From NCBI GenBank assembly GCA_025350285.1, contig JANXYE010000337.1, positions 1 through 5,945 of the forward strand: a stretch of DNA of 5,945 nt, written 5' to 3'. Under the pieces are notes generated by a model. It was given only the letters and a program-made list of their open reading frames with translations. It was not told the DNA's origin and did no database searches. Positions within the stretch are counted from its first letter, which is position 1. Each line of letters opens with the position of its first letter. Shown here piece after piece: positions 5,719 through 5,945 of the stretch. Made by a program: the position numbers and the translations under genes. The DNA comes from Chloroflexota bacterium (lineage in GTDB: Bacteria; Chloroflexota; Dehalococcoidia; Tepidiformales; Tepidiformaceae).

Positions 5719-5945
5719 ATGACGAGCATGTCAGCAGCTGACAGAGCGCTCTTTGCACGGGGCGCGTCCGTCGTCGGAGCCGTCCTCATCAGCTCTGGCT
5801 GGGTCTTCCTGCGGGCGGGTACGGGCGGTTTTCTGATGATCGTGGGGGGGTTGGCTCTCGTGGCGTCACTGGTCCTGGATCACACACGCTGGGGGGTTAC
5901 GGCGAACGCGGCGGCGCTACTTGTTGGATTCGCCCCGCTCGCGCT
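5719..5945 (+). CDS. Partial membrane protein, cut by the right end of the window
   Basis: An open frame starts at ATG 5719 and runs 75 full codons to the window edge without a stop. GGAAGG (5705-5710) lies eight bases upstream, and a second in-frame ATG is at 5728. After a short polar start (MTSMSAADRALFARG), residues about 15-32, 36-53 and 59-75 are three hydrophobic segments, so this is a membrane protein. WVFLRAGTGGFLM joins the first two. It was not recognised as a family; the visible part is too short and generic for a functional call. It diverges from the four-helix membrane protein across a 97-base gap and may share control with it. That it is coding is inferred from the good ribosome-binding site and uninterrupted hydrophobic pattern. 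Confidence 0.65.
   Translation, partial: MTSMSAADRALFARGASVVGAVLISSGWVFLRAGTGGFLMIVGGLALVASLVLDHTRWGVTANAAALLVGFAPLA

Overview
The window is GC-rich bacterial chromosomal DNA, almost fully coding. No mobile element, CRISPR array, tRNA or rRNA was seen. Three features together suggest a Chloroflexota-like bacterium: an F420-type luciferase-family oxidoreductase, an AmaP/Asp23-type membrane protein, and a lipoprotein with a CxxxxC thioredoxin-like domain. An actinobacterium or another high-GC Gram-positive-related lineage remains possible. This placement is inference from gene content, not from a database match.

Layout. Positions 1-323 hold no convincing gene. They carry a striking 103-base foldback (31-133) and several short perfect palindromes in front of the first gene. 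A plus-strand gene (324-1424) encodes a secreted lipoprotein with a His-rich loop and a redoxin-like C-terminal domain. It converges on a minus-strand cluster across a 126-base gap (1425-1550) that contains two GC-rich hairpins.

The minus-strand cluster is transcribed right to left: a small four-helix membrane protein (5621-5142), an LLM-class F420-type oxidoreductase (5072-4140), the tRNA methylthiotransferase MtaB (4074-2794), an AmaP-like membrane protein (2797-2117) and the chromosome segregation protein ScpB (2120-1551). The last three genes overlap head to tail by ATGA and GTGA, so they are probably translationally coupled. The two upstream genes are separated by 65-69 base gaps and may belong to the same transcript or to separate ones.

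The cluster mixes tRNA modification, envelope maintenance and condensin function, so it looks like a housekeeping operon rather than a pathway. At the right edge, a divergent plus-strand gene (5719 onward, cut by the window end) encodes a membrane protein. The 97-base gap 5622-5718 must hold the divergent promoters.

I found no clear new defence or mobile system. The items most worth a second look are the foldback at 31-133, the His-rich redoxin lipoprotein, and the coupled mtaB-amaP-scpB arrangement.
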